NCBI GenBank assembly: GCA_035345875.1
Contig: DAORDH010000029.1
Coordinates: 1 to 64,000 of the forward strand
From: UBA2033 sp035345875
Lineage (GTDB): Bacteria; Spirochaetota; Leptospiria; Leptospirales; Leptospiraceae
DNA length: 64,000 bases
Direction: 5' to 3'
Below the pieces are notes generated by a model that saw nothing but the letters and a program-made list of their open reading frames with translations, did no database searches and had not been told where the DNA came from. The position numbers and the translations under genes are program-made. Below are positions 52,630 to 61,745 of the stretch, in pieces. Positions within the stretch are counted from its first letter, which is position 1. The number at the start of each line of letters is the position of its first letter.

Positions 52630-53805
52630 TTGAAAGTAAACCAATTTTTATCAACCCTCACCAACCTTGAAAAAACTCGCAATTTCAATGTATTCAAAGA
52701 ATACTCACTTGAAGAATTTAAATCTGTTATGAATCATTTTCAATTACTTGAATCAAGTAGAAATAAACTTAGGATTTCTATTGTTGGAACAAATGGAAAG
52801 GGATCTACTGCTTTTTTACTAAGTCAAGTTTTTTCAAGATTGGAGGGCAATTCGCCTGTCGGTTTATACACTTCTCCTCATTTAATCGTTCAAAATGAGA
52901 GAATCCAAGTTGATGGAATTATGATATCGGATGAATGGATTGAAAATTTTCTAAATTCTTTCCATGCAGATGATTTAGCAAAACTTAGAAATCTTTCCTA
53001 TTTTGAATTCTTTACTCTTTTATCTGTATTCTATTTCAAATCAAAAGAATGTAAAACAGAAATCTATGAAGCAGGGTTAGGCGGTAGGCTTGATGCAACT
53101 AAATTAATTAATCCAGAAATTGTAGTTCTTACAAAAATTGGTCTTGATCACACAGAAATACTTGGAAGCACAGAGGAAAAGATTCTCCATGAAAAATTAT
53201 TGATTTCAGGAACAAACACTCGTTTCCTATTTACATTCAAACAATCCAATAAACTCATGGAAATTATAAAAGACTTTTGTAATGAGAAAAATATTGGTTT
53301 ATACGTATACGATAAAACGATCCAAACAGATTACCTTACATTTAATCGTGACTTCGCACTTTTTATAGCAAATGAAATTCTAAAAACAAAAAATAAACCA
53401 CCACTCGGAGATACTTTTTTTAATTCAATGCATGACGTTCCAGGAAGAATGCAAGTCTTACGAAAGAATCCACCACTTATTTTTGATGTAGGGCATAATC
53501 CTTCTGCGATTCCTTATGTTCTGCAATCTCTACAATTTCTCTATCCAAATGAAAAAAACTGGTCTGTTTGTTTTGGAGCTTTGAAAGATAAAGATGTTAT
53601 AAAAATACTAGAAATACTTACAGCAAGTCCTATCATCAAAAAAGTTTTTCAAATTGTGGGACAGAGCTGGAATATAACAACCATTAGCCACAAAAAAATT
53701 AAATTGATTCAAGAAGAGGATTTTTTAGATTCGATTCCGAGTGAGGCTGGATTAATACTAGGCAGTTTTCGGCTTTATCCTCCAGTCAAACAAAATGAAT
53801 TTTAG
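52630..53805 (+). CDS. folC: Folylpolyglutamate/dihydrofolate synthase
   Basis: The 391-residue Mur-ligase-type enzyme adds glutamate to folates (and in many bacteria joins dihydropteroate to glutamate). Motifs: ISIVGTNGKGSTAFLLSQVF (ATP loop, about residues 48-67), YTSPHLIVQNERI, EAGLGGRLDATKL and TKIGLDHTEILG, and a C-terminal domain with LIFDVGHNPSAI. The start is TTG at 52630 with AAAGGA upstream; the frame has no better ATG. It overlaps the next gene by 11 bases. Slightly short for the family. Confidence 0.93.
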   Translation: MKVNQFLSTLTNLEKTRNFNVFKEYSLEEFKSVMNHFQLLESSRNKLRISIVGTNGKGSTAFLLSQVFSRLEGNSPVGLYTSPHLIVQNERIQVDGIMISDEWIENFLNSFHADDLAKLRNLSYFEFFTLLSVFYFKSKECKTEIYEAGLGGRLDATKLINPEIVVLTKIGLDHTEILGSTEEKILHEKLLISGTNTRFLFTFKQSNKLMEIIKDFCNEKNIGLYVYDKTIQTDYLTFNRDFALFIANEILKTKNKPPLGDTFFNSMHDVPGRMQVLRKNPPLIFDVGHNPSAIPYVLQSLQFLYPNEKNWSVCFGALKDKDVIKILEILTASPIIKKVFQIVGQSWNITTISHKKIKLIQEEDFLDSIPSEAGLILGSFRLYPPVKQNEF

Positions 53806-54091
53806 TCTTTCTTTATTTTTCATTCATTTAGCAAGTTGGTTTTTTCTTTATATATTTCCACTTCTTCTTGTATCGATTGTCATGATTACAATGGGATTGT
53901 TACTCAGACATTTAATTTTCACTGCAAAAGGAAATCGAATTCGTCATAGAAAGGTTCTAACCTATGAAGAAAAACGCGCAGAAATTGAGGATTTTAGTAT
54001 AAAAATTACTTTTATATTCCGAGCATTTTTTATAGGATTAACACTGGCTGCAATCATTCTTTCTGTTTATTTGTGGCTTTATGAAATCTAA
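53795..54091 (+). CDS. Small two-helix membrane protein
   Basis: The 98-residue protein has hydrophobic segments at about 5-35 and 70-95, with a charged middle (RIRHRKVLTYEEKRAEIEDF) that would sit in the cytoplasm if both ends are outside. No motif is recognised. It overlaps folC by 11 bases and the DUF1643 gene by 11, so it sits in a compressed three-gene operon. Confidence 0.65.
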   Translation: MNFSLSLFFIHLASWFFLYIFPLLLVSIVMITMGLLLRHLIFTAKGNRIRHRKVLTYEEKRAEIEDFSIKITFIFRAFFIGLTLAAIILSVYLWLYEI

Positions 54092-54602
54092 TTGGATTTA
54101 TTCTAATACTCAGGGCAATAAAGCAAGATTTCTCTTGGGAGAGAAAGGAAATAAAACGTTAGTATGCATTGGAATAAATCCTAGCATTGCTGAGCCAGAG
54201 AAATTAGATAATACTTTAAAAGTTGTAAAGAGGTTTTCTAAGGATTTAGGATACGATTCTTGGTTGATGTTGAATGTTTATCCGCAGCGTGCAACAAATC
54301 CAAATGAACTTGATTTCGAAATTAATATGGATTATCATCGGGAAAATTTATTTCAAATAAATAAAATTTTAAAGCATGGCAACTATGATATCTGGGCTGC
54401 ATGGGGAACTATAATCAAAAAAAGAAAATATCTTGTTTCTTGTTTAAAGGATATTTATATGATAACAAGAAAATATTCTTTGAAATGGAATAAGATTGGA
54501 AGGTTAAGCAAAGAAGGACATCCACATCATCCTTTATATTTGAATCGAAATTTAAAGCTTGAACAATTTGATATTGATAACTATTTAAATAGATTAGTGT
54601 AA
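54081..54602 (+). CDS. DUF1643 protein
   Basis: The 173-residue soluble protein matches DUF1643: TLVCIGINPSIAEPEKLDNT (about residues 30-49), WLMLNVYPQRATNPNEL and IWAAWGTIIKKR, ending with SKEGHPHHPLYL. The family has no established function; the NPS and WG motifs suggest a nucleotide- or nucleic-acid-related role, which is not shown. It overlaps the upstream membrane protein gene by 11 bases. Confidence 0.85.
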   Translation: MKSNWIYSNTQGNKARFLLGEKGNKTLVCIGINPSIAEPEKLDNTLKVVKRFSKDLGYDSWLMLNVYPQRATNPNELDFEINMDYHRENLFQINKILKHGNYDIWAAWGTIIKKRKYLVSCLKDIYMITRKYSLKWNKIGRLSKEGHPHHPLYLNRNLKLEQFDIDNYLNRLV

Positions 54603-54728
54603 TAGTAAAATGTATCGACTAAGGTATGTAGTTGATAGTCAATTTAATTTTTAAAGTAATATATGCGAAGTATATTTAATACACAGGAAGACATATTTAT
54701 TGAATTGGAATATTGGAGAAATTGATTT

Positions 54729-55592
54729 ATGAATTTTAAAAAAACAATAAGAATATTCTTACTCGATGGAGAAATTAATGGAAGATTAACTTGTGAACTT
54801 TCCAATTGGACGGGAAAGGCATATAAAATTCCGAGAAACAAAATAATTGCATCTAGTGATCGATCCGAATTATTAAAAGCAGGAGTATACATGCTTTTCG
54901 GAAAATCTGAGGACGATAGTTACGAAGGGGAAGCGTATATTGGAGAATCAGAAAATATTTTTGAGAGATTAAAACAACATTTAAAAGAAAAAGAATTTTG
55001 GTATGATTCAATGGCAATCATAAGTAAAGATGAAAATTTAAATAAAGCTCACATTAAATACTTAGAAAATAAAATATTCTCTATTGCAGAAAATACAAAA
55101 AGATTTAAAATTCATAATGAAAATATTCCAGCTAAGCCATCTATATCAGAATCAGAAAGCGCAGAGATGGACGAATTTTTATCTAATATCAAAATTTTAG
55201 TAAATACACTTGGCTATAAAATATTTGATGAGACTGCTTCTGTAAGTAAAGAAAAGAAAAAATCAGAAATATTTTATATATCAGCAACGAGAGGAGCAAA
55301 GGCAAGTGGAAAATCTGTTTCCGATGGATTTCTAGTATTTAAGAATTCTGAAATTGCTTTTTCATTAACAAATTCCTATCCTGAATCAATGAAAAGATTA
55401 CGAGATAAATTAATGAATGAAAACATAATTAAGAAAACAAATGAAAAATTTTTACTGAGTAAAGATTATATTTTTTCTAGTCCATCTACGGCAGCAACAA
55501 TTGTAATGGGAAGAAGTGCAAACGGAAAAACTGAATGGAAGCTAGAAAATGGAAAGACATTACAGGAAGTAGAAGAATTTAGCGAAGAATAG
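54729..55592 (+). CDS. GIY-YIG-type nuclease with DUF4357 domain
   Basis: In this 287-residue protein the region AGVYMLFGKSEDDSYEGEAY followed by IGESENIFERLKQHL (about residues 50-90) follows the GIY-YIG layout (GVYxLxx...AYIGES...R), with a later HIKYLENKIFSIA helix carrying the catalytic-type Glu. The C-terminal TAATIVMGRSANGKTEWK (about 255-272) is the DUF4357 motif. Such fusions occur near restriction or repair genes. Here it precedes rtcB by 33 bases on the same strand. It may act on DNA or RNA ends. Confidence 0.8.
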   Translation: MNFKKTIRIFLLDGEINGRLTCELSNWTGKAYKIPRNKIIASSDRSELLKAGVYMLFGKSEDDSYEGEAYIGESENIFERLKQHLKEKEFWYDSMAIISKDENLNKAHIKYLENKIFSIAENTKRFKIHNENIPAKPSISESESAEMDEFLSNIKILVNTLGYKIFDETASVSKEKKKSEIFYISATRGAKASGKSVSDGFLVFKNSEIAFSLTNSYPESMKRLRDKLMNENIIKKTNEKFLLSKDYIFSSPSTAATIVMGRSANGKTEWKLENGKTLQEVEEFSEE

Positions 55593-55625
55593 GATTTCGC
55601 ATATCGACATAAAAAGGAGAACAAG

Positions 55626-56792
55626 ATGGCAATAGCAGAATTAAAAGGAAAAGAAGTTCCCATTAAATTATGGACAAAGTTAGATGCTGTCGAATCGGAA
55701 GCGTTGACACAGCTCAAAAACATTGCAAGTCTGCCTTGGGCATTTCATCATGTCGCCGTAATGCCTGACGTTCATTTTGGAATTGGCGCTACTGTAGGAT
55801 CGGTCATTGCAATGAAGGATGCTATCAGTCCAGCAGCAGTTGGAGTGGATATTGGTTGTGGAATGGGAGCAATTCGCACCAATCTAAAAGCGGATCAACT
55901 TCCTGATAATCTTACTAAAATCAGAAGTAGAATTGAAGAAAGAATTCCAGTCGGTCATCATGAGCACAAAAACCCAAAGATACAAAGTAGAACTAACGCA
56001 CTCTTTGCTGAGTTTAGAAGTTTACATCCAAAGGTGATGGACTTGGAAAGTAAGGCTGTTCGTCAATGTGGGACGCTTGGTGGAGGAAATCATTTTATAG
56101 AACTTTGTTTAGATACCGAAAACACAGTCTGGATGATGCTTCACTCTGGATCTAGAAATATTGGTAAAACTCTAGCAGAAATTCATATTAAAACTGCAAA
56201 GAAACTATCGCATAACATGTATTTGCCAGATAGAGACCTTGCCGTATTTCTCGCAAACACGCCTGAGATGGAAGCTTATCGTAGAGATTTATTCTGGGCA
56301 CAAAGATACGCTCTACTCAATCGACAAACTATGTTTGTCCTATACAAAAAAGTTTTACAAGAATTTTTTCCTAATATAGAATTTGAAGAGCCAATCCTAT
56401 GTCATCACAATTATGTTTCCGAAGAAACTCATTTTGGAGAAAAAGTAGTCGTTACGCGAAAAGGAGCAATCTCTGCGCGAGAAGGAGAATGGGGAATTAT
56501 ACCTGGATCTATGGGAACAAAATCGTTTATCGTAAAAGGACTTGGAAATCCAGAATCTTTTCACTCCGCTTCTCATGGGGCAGGCAGAAGAGTCAGTCGC
56601 ACACAGGCAAAAAAAGAATTTTCACTCGAAGATTTAGCTAAGCAAACAAGCGGAGTGGAATGTAGAAAAGATGCAGGGGTTCTAGATGAAATACCGGGGG
56701 CTTATAAAAATATAGATGAAGTGATTGAAAATCAAAAGGATCTTGTAAAAGTTGAGTATATATTAAAACAAATTCTCTGTGTTAAGGGGTAG
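55626..56792 (+). CDS. rtcB: RtcB-type RNA ligase
   Basis: The 388-residue GTP-dependent ligase joins RNA 3'-phosphate or cyclic phosphate ends to 5'-OH ends in RNA repair. Metal and GMP sites visible: VGVDIGCGM with the Cys, LGGGNHFIEL, MLHSGSRNIGK, CHHNYV and PGSMGTKSFIVKG, with the nucleophilic His in SHGAGRRVSR. It is shorter than E. coli RtcB but all core motifs are present. A good AAAAGGAG ribosome site precedes the ATG. No rtcA or rtcR is nearby. The secreted-protein array follows two bases after its stop. Confidence 0.93.
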   Translation: MAIAELKGKEVPIKLWTKLDAVESEALTQLKNIASLPWAFHHVAVMPDVHFGIGATVGSVIAMKDAISPAAVGVDIGCGMGAIRTNLKADQLPDNLTKIRSRIEERIPVGHHEHKNPKIQSRTNALFAEFRSLHPKVMDLESKAVRQCGTLGGGNHFIELCLDTENTVWMMLHSGSRNIGKTLAEIHIKTAKKLSHNMYLPDRDLAVFLANTPEMEAYRRDLFWAQRYALLNRQTMFVLYKKVLQEFFPNIEFEEPILCHHNYVSEETHFGEKVVVTRKGAISAREGEWGIIPGSMGTKSFIVKGLGNPESFHSASHGAGRRVSRTQAKKEFSLEDLAKQTSGVECRKDAGVLDEIPGAYKNIDEVIENQKDLVKVEYILKQILCVKG

Positions 56793-56794
56793 AT

Positions 56795-57277
56795 ATGCAA
56801 AAAAAGATTTTTTTCTTATTCATAGCAATTTTAATGATTCAGATACCGATATACTCTAACTTAAGAAAGGGTAAGGATAAATTTGATCCCGCTCCTAAAA
56901 AGGCAAAGCCAGATTTAAAAAAAGAAAACTGCTGTGAGATAGATTCTGATTTTGACAACTCTGTGCGGTTAAAGAGAATTTGCCTGAGGGATGGAATGAC
57001 CTCTATTCAAATCAAATTTCTAACTCCAACGTTTGTTTGCACGATTCTAGAGAATCTTACACTAAAAGACAATGCGGGTAATAAATATAAACCGCTAAGT
57101 GCCGATGGAATTCCAGATTGTCCGAGAAGTGAAAGCAGAAAGCCTGGAGATTCCTTCCTTTGGAATTTTGAAAAAATCAATTCCGGAATCAAAAACATAA
57201 CTCTTTCTGAGTCAGAAGTAGCTTCTTTAAGTGCATGGAAATGGGAGAATGTAGATGTCTCTCATTGTAAATTTTAA
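56795..57277 (+). CDS. Secreted six-cysteine protein, array member 1
   Basis: The 160-residue protein has a signal peptide (about residues 1-20, IFFLFIAILMIQIPIYS). The mature protein has CC at the start (ENCCEI), then RICL, FVCTIL, PDCPR and SHCKF at the end: six Cys, enough for three disulfides. A WNFE motif follows the fourth region. It starts two bases after rtcB, so it may be cotranscribed with it. It is the first of four tandem paralogues ending at 58792. The family is not recognised. Confidence 0.8.
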   Translation: MQKKIFFLFIAILMIQIPIYSNLRKGKDKFDPAPKKAKPDLKKENCCEIDSDFDNSVRLKRICLRDGMTSIQIKFLTPTFVCTILENLTLKDNAGNKYKPLSADGIPDCPRSESRKPGDSFLWNFEKINSGIKNITLSESEVASLSAWKWENVDVSHCKF

Positions 57278-57281
57278 TTCT

Positions 57282-57812
57282 ATGCACAAGCCTTCGAATC
57301 AAAAAAATACTTATCTAGACAAAAGGATAACACTGGCTATCCTCTTATTTCTTTGCTTTCTGTTTACTCCATTTCAATCTATTTATACATCCTTAAAACC
57401 CTCTGAAAAGAAAATTACTCCCAAAGCCACTGCCAAAAAAAGTCCTTGCTGTAAATTAGAAACATATCCAGAGCCTAACGTTCAATTGGTCAAAATATGC
57501 AATACTCCAAATTCTACAGTGATCTATATGAGCTTAAAAGAAAATTCAGATGCCTGTTCTTATGTAGATAAAATTACCTTAGAAGACAATCGCGGTCGAG
57601 TCTATAAAGCAATCGGGATGAATGGAATAGCCAACTGTCCAGATATTAATTTTATTCCTAAAAATACCCTCTTCTCCTGGGAGTTTGAAAAGCTAGATAA
57701 AGGATTGACTTCCATAAACTTAGAGGAAGATCCCTATGCTCCAAAACCAAGACCAGATTGGAATTGGTGGAAGTGGGATAATATTTCGATTAGCCACTGT
57801 AATTTAAAATAG
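57282..57812 (+). CDS. Secreted six-cysteine protein, array member 2
   Basis: The product is 176 residues from the ATG at 57282; the ATG at 57255 would lie inside member 1 and add nine residues without a better ribosome site. The N-terminus is longer than in the others, with a hydrophobic segment ITLAILLFLCFLFTPF (about residues 17-32) that could be a signal or anchor. The mature part has SPCCKL, KICNT, DACSY, ANCPD and SHCNL, spaced like member 1, and WEFEKLDKG. It is a diverged copy. Confidence 0.75.
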   Translation: MHKPSNQKNTYLDKRITLAILLFLCFLFTPFQSIYTSLKPSEKKITPKATAKKSPCCKLETYPEPNVQLVKICNTPNSTVIYMSLKENSDACSYVDKITLEDNRGRVYKAIGMNGIANCPDINFIPKNTLFSWEFEKLDKGLTSINLEEDPYAPKPRPDWNWWKWDNISISHCNLK

Positions 57813-57821
57813 GATTTTCGT

Positions 57822-58307
57822 ATGAAGCAAATTTTAATACTTCTAATTCTAGCAATGCTTCTTTTTACATCTATTGTGCTTGCTCGTGTAGAGTCGAAAG
57901 TAAGCGGCAAATCTAATGTAGCCCCACAAAAGAAAAATTGCTGTTCTATTCAAAAAAGTTTTAAAAATAAAATCAGTTTAACAGAAATTTGTATTGAGAA
58001 AAATCAAACCAAGATTGAATTTCAAATTTTAATTCCCTATACAATGTGTGGAAATACGAATGATATAGGTCTCTCTGATGAAAATGGAAAATCGTATGAA
58101 ATAGTCAGCATGAAAAATATTCCAACCTGTCCCGAAATTATACAGATCAATCCTGGTTATAAATTTTATTGGTTCTTTGAAAAATTGGATAAGGGTATTT
58201 CAACTTTAGATCTAACAGAAAATAAAAATCAAAACTTGAATCCAGTATTTCCCAATTGGGAATTTTGGCATTGGAAAAATATTGATGTAAGCAAATGTAA
58301 TTTTTAG
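57822..58307 (+). CDS. Secreted six-cysteine protein, array member 3
   Basis: The 161-residue product has a signal peptide LILLILAMLLFTSIVLA. It has the same Cys pattern (NCCSI, EICIE, TMCGN, PTCPE, SKCNF) and FFEKLDKGIS, with W residues near the end (WEFWHWKNIDVSKC). It lies nine bases after member 2. A GTATG start context has little ribosome site, so coupling to member 2 is possible. Confidence 0.8.
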   Translation: MKQILILLILAMLLFTSIVLARVESKVSGKSNVAPQKKNCCSIQKSFKNKISLTEICIEKNQTKIEFQILIPYTMCGNTNDIGLSDENGKSYEIVSMKNIPTCPEIIQINPGYKFYWFFEKLDKGISTLDLTENKNQNLNPVFPNWEFWHWKNIDVSKCNF

Positions 58308-58315
58308 GAGAGAGA

Positions 58316-58792
58316 ATGAAGAGAGTATTATATCTATTAGCCGCTTGTATCGCAATTCCTGTGCTTGCTAGAATTGGGGAAATGAAAGTAGAAAAAAAGA
58401 CAGCAAATCCTAAAAATACAAAAGAAGATATTGTGTGCTGTGAGATTAATTTTTTAAATGGAGCCAATGATATCAAAATCAATAAAGTCTGTCTTGGAAA
58501 AGGGAAGACAATTATTGAAATGGAATTTACAAAAAACTATAGCGCTTGCACAATACTTGCCTCAAACATCTTAGTAGATAACAGCGGCAAACAATATTCA
58601 CCCACATATCACAGTGGACTAGCCAATTGTCCAGAACTATCCATGGCGCGAAGAGGTCATAAATTCTACTGGGGATTTGAACCAATTGACAAAAAAGCAA
58701 AGTCTCTTCGTATGAAAGAAGATGAAACCATGCACCCAGGAATGATCGCAATGGAATGGACAGAAATCAGCATTGAACATTGTAAATGGTAA
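58316..58792 (+). CDS. Secreted six-cysteine protein, array member 4
   Basis: The 158-residue product has a signal peptide LYLLAACIAIPVLA. Cys pattern: IVCCEI, KVCLG, SACTI, ANCPE and EHCKW. The WGFEPIDKK stretch corresponds to the common FEKxDKG motif. It has a good AGGAGAGAG ribosome site, better than members 2 and 3. It ends the array; an FMN reductase gene begins at once. Confidence 0.8.
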   Translation: MKRVLYLLAACIAIPVLARIGEMKVEKKTANPKNTKEDIVCCEINFLNGANDIKINKVCLGKGKTIIEMEFTKNYSACTILASNILVDNSGKQYSPTYHSGLANCPELSMARRGHKFYWGFEPIDKKAKSLRMKEDETMHPGMIAMEWTEISIEHCKW

Positions 58793-58794
58793 AA

Positions 58795-59313
58795 ATGAAA
58801 ATATTAGGTATAACAGGCAGTCTCAGAAAAAATTCATCGAACACTGCCATCTTACTCGCCGCTCAAAAATTAGCGATAGTTGGTATGGAAATAGAAATTA
58901 CAGACTTTATTGGAAGGCTTCCTCATTTTAATCCGGATTTAGACAATGAATCAGTTGACCCATCTGTTCTTGAGTGGAGAGGAAAACTTTCATTAGCCGA
59001 TGGATTTTTAATTTCTTGTCCAGAATATGCGCATGGAGTTCCGGGTTCTTTCAAGAATGCACTCGATTGGGTTGTATCTAGTGGAGAGTTTATGAATAAG
59101 CCTGTTTTATTTCTCAATGCGTCTCCAATTGTAAAAGCTTCTTTAACTGAAACTCTAACTGTTATGACAGCTAACGTTTTATTAGATGCTTCGATTCAAA
59201 TTCCATTTCTTCGAAATAAAACTGATAAAGAGGGAAATTTGGTTTTAGAAGAGGAAGTCATAAAACAAATTCAAGGATGTTTAGAAGCGTTAAGATTACA
59301 CACAAACATCTGA
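58795..59313 (+). CDS. NADPH-dependent FMN reductase
   Basis: The 172-residue flavodoxin-like protein starts at the ATG at 58795 (MKILGITGSLRKNSSN); an ATG at 58786 is possible but would overlap the array's last stop. GSLRKNSSN (about residues 8-16) is the phosphate loop and PEYAHGVPGSFKNALDW (about 78-94) the second FMN contact. It belongs to the NAD(P)H-dependent FMN or quinone reductase family (YieF/SsuE-like). The link with the secreted Cys proteins is not clear. Confidence 0.9.
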   Translation: MKILGITGSLRKNSSNTAILLAAQKLAIVGMEIEITDFIGRLPHFNPDLDNESVDPSVLEWRGKLSLADGFLISCPEYAHGVPGSFKNALDWVVSSGEFMNKPVLFLNASPIVKASLTETLTVMTANVLLDASIQIPFLRNKTDKEGNLVLEEEVIKQIQGCLEALRLHTNI

Positions 59314-59326
59314 TTAGGGTAAATGA

Positions 59327-59542
59327 GTATTAGCCACTAAAGATATCAGCACAAGTGGGCTCTACATTGAATCAAAGGAATTAGACCTTCCCTTAAATTC
59401 TGGCTTAGATATTCTTTTAAAAACACCTACGAAAGAATTAAGTCTACATACAGGTGTAGTTCGAATTGATGAAAATGGAATTGGTTTGGCATTTCGGAAT
59501 CTATCAAGAGAAGATGAGCAAGTATTGGATACGATTGAGTAA
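59327..59542 (+). pseudogene. C-terminal fragment of a PilZ-domain protein
   Basis: This 71-codon open frame has no start codon and is preceded by TGA at 59324-59326. It reads DISTSGLYIESKELDLPLNS, then VVRIDENGIGLAFRNLSRED and ends in TIE. DxSxxG is the second half of the cyclic-di-GMP-binding PilZ motif and GIGLAFRNLS is the usual C-terminal strand. The RxxxR part of the motif, and the protein's N-terminus, are missing, so it is a relic of a lost PilZ gene. Confidence 0.75.
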
Positions 59543-59568
59543 AAATAAATATCTTTCTGAAAATAGAA

Positions 59569-61116
59569 TTAGGGACCAGCCACACAGCGTCCAATATAAT
59601 CATTGGTTCCAATAATAGTATTCCCTTTTGTATCCAAACCATTTGGTGTAGCGGTGGGTGTTGCAAAATTAATTCTAGCTTGATAGGCTAAATTATTCAA
59701 ATTTGAATTTGCTATAGTGAAGTGTTTCGCATTGTTCGCAGTAGGTGATGTAGCGGCGGTGGTAGGAAAATTAACAAATTTAGAAGTATTAATATAGGGT
59801 GCGGAAGTTTGTGATGTATCGATTAGAGAAGTAAATTCAATAATGTTAGGTGTTCTCCATTGCTTACCTAGAATGGTAAGATTGTTACAGTCTTGTAAAA
59901 CGTTCTGCCAAGATCTTCCAATGGCTCCCGAACTGCATGTCGCATCATTGTTTTGACCTAGAGCGCATTTTTGCCAATATAGTTTTGAACGTTTGTCTAG
60001 AATAGTCCCATCATTATTATCAACTAAATCTCCATTTGGAAAAGGTGAGCCTGCTACACAGCGGACACTCGTTGTTGAGCTATTAGCCAATACAGATGGC
60101 ATTCCATCATTTCCGCCCGCCCCATTTGCAATCATGCTACTTGTTGCAGCAGGTAGAATTAAATTTGAAGATCTTAATGCTGGAAACTTTTCTGCTGCAA
60201 CAGGCGTAGGGAAGTAGGTAACATCCCAATTGATTTGATAGGTAAGAAAAACTTGCCCTTGCATTAATTCTTGAAGTGCAGGCAGTCTCCAGTTTTTTAT
60301 CCCAGCATAGCCAGCTCCTGAATTTGCTGAGTTTAAATTGGCACATGCCGTAACTGCATTTGCATAAGTTAGGGCACTGAGTGCGCCACCTGAACAATCA
60401 AAACCAGTTTTTCCTTCTAAACAAGTTTTCCAAACAATTCCTGTCAGTGTGTTCTTTGTTATAAAATCGGAAGGATACCCTGGATTTGTAGCTGGAGTCT
60501 GGACTCCTTTTGGATTTGGGAAATCAATAAAATGTGCATCTTGTCTAGGAAAGGTAGCATTCATTGAAGAACAAGGTTGAATTACGTTATTATCAGAACA
60601 AGCTGTCTGTCCGGTATCTTCAACGGGTGTTATCGCATACACTGTTACGGTATATACCACTTTGCCCCCATTGGAGTTAATTAAAGTGAATGTAATTGGA
60701 TTTGTAAAATCTAAAGCAGTTACACCATTTAATATACTAGTAGAACCAGCTAAAATAGTCGTAGCGTTAGTGCCAATGGTTGGAATCGCAGTAGTAATTT
60801 TTCCATAGGGCAATTCGACAGCTATGTTATTTCCTGTTACAGTTCCTGTGTATGTCTTATTCAAATCGTTTGCAGCACTCGTAAAACTAAAACTAGTAAA
60901 AGTGATTCCCGCTCCAGCATTTGCTGCTGCGGTTGCAGAATTTGTAATTCCACAATAAGAATTCATTCTAAGAACAACTGTTGATAAAATAAAATTATTT
61001 AGAAAAGCTTTGGAGCCGAATTCGCAATTATTTGGATAAGAAGAAGTCGTGCAGTTTAAAATTGTAGATAAAAAAATCAAGCAGATGAATCTTAAAAATA
61101 ATATTACACGAGACAT
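59569..61116 (-). CDS. DUF1566-domain lipoprotein
   Basis: In this 515-residue product a signal ends IFLSTILNCTTSS, a lipobox with Cys near 22. Residues 30-165 are Ser/Thr/Ala-rich (NSATAAANAGAGITFTSFSF) with a beta-rich module ending VVYTVTVYAI, like repeats in secreted surface proteins. Then two DUF1566 units: IKNWRLPALQELMQG (about 275-290) and GKQWRTPNIIEFTSL (about 420-435), each with W and nearby Cys pairs (KTCLEGKTG, QKCALGQNND). It is a surface-exposed lipoprotein; no catalytic motif is seen. Confidence 0.85.
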   Translation of the reverse strand: MSRVILFLRFICLIFLSTILNCTTSSYPNNCEFGSKAFLNNFILSTVVLRMNSYCGITNSATAAANAGAGITFTSFSFTSAANDLNKTYTGTVTGNNIAVELPYGKITTAIPTIGTNATTILAGSTSILNGVTALDFTNPITFTLINSNGGKVVYTVTVYAITPVEDTGQTACSDNNVIQPCSSMNATFPRQDAHFIDFPNPKGVQTPATNPGYPSDFITKNTLTGIVWKTCLEGKTGFDCSGGALSALTYANAVTACANLNSANSGAGYAGIKNWRLPALQELMQGQVFLTYQINWDVTYFPTPVAAEKFPALRSSNLILPAATSSMIANGAGGNDGMPSVLANSSTTSVRCVAGSPFPNGDLVDNNDGTILDKRSKLYWQKCALGQNNDATCSSGAIGRSWQNVLQDCNNLTILGKQWRTPNIIEFTSLIDTSQTSAPYINTSKFVNFPTTAATSPTANNAKHFTIANSNLNNLAYQARINFATPTATPNGLDTKGNTIIGTNDYIGRCVAGP

Positions 61117-61745
61117 GAAAAGCTTCCTCTAAATCTATAAACTAATAGAAGAAGCAAAATAGGAATTCAGAGAATTAAAAAAAAGCAAGCAAAAATATTT
61201 TCTTAAGCCTTCCATAGCCATAACATGCGGCTAACGTTTATTTACCGTAACAAATACGCAAGGAAAGCAGAGCAGATTTTATTAATTGAGACGGATTCTT
61301 TACTTCATTTAAATAAATTACGAATCCTCTACCGGAATTGTCCAAACTGCTTTTACCTAAAAACCTAGATCTTTGTGTTTATACCAAACGTCAAAAAAAA
61401 ATCCCATTTCAAAAATAAGAAGGCGGGTTTGGTCTAAACACTTCTTAGTGTTCCCGAACATCAGTATGTTCGGTATACCAAATGCTACTCAAATAAAGTC
61501 CTTATGGGAAATTACTTTTGGGAATTGGTATAGAATAGAATATTTGATTCATTATATCTTTTTGGAATTATGATAAATGACCTGAGTTCGATGTAAAAAT
61601 ATTTCACCCCATGCGAAGGCGTTGGTCGCGAATAGTTGGATCGAAGGGCAGGATAGACACTGATAAAAATAAAGAAATTAAAACCATCCGTCTTTATCTG
61701 TGTTCAAACTCAATGTTGCTTCCTAAGGGTCGCAACATAATGTGT
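61117..61745. repeat. Intergenic region with a half-palindrome repeat copy
   Basis: There is no supported gene in these 629 bases. A small hairpin CCGAACAT and ATGTTCGG lies near 61457-61476. At about 61610-61710 is a copy of the dispersed element beginning CATGCGAAGGCGTTGGTCGC and running to AAACCATCCGTCTTTATCTG; its first half mirrors the end of the copy at 35619. A 66-codon frame at 61373 has no supporting signal. Confidence 0.65.

Noticed and set aside
58786..58794. An earlier ATG start for the FMN reductase
   Set aside because: It would overlap the preceding stop and add only three residues; MKILGITGSL is the normal start of the fold.
61373..61573. A 66-codon plus-strand frame upstream of a repeat copy
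   Set aside because: No ribosome site, mixed composition without motifs; it ends just before the repeat copy.
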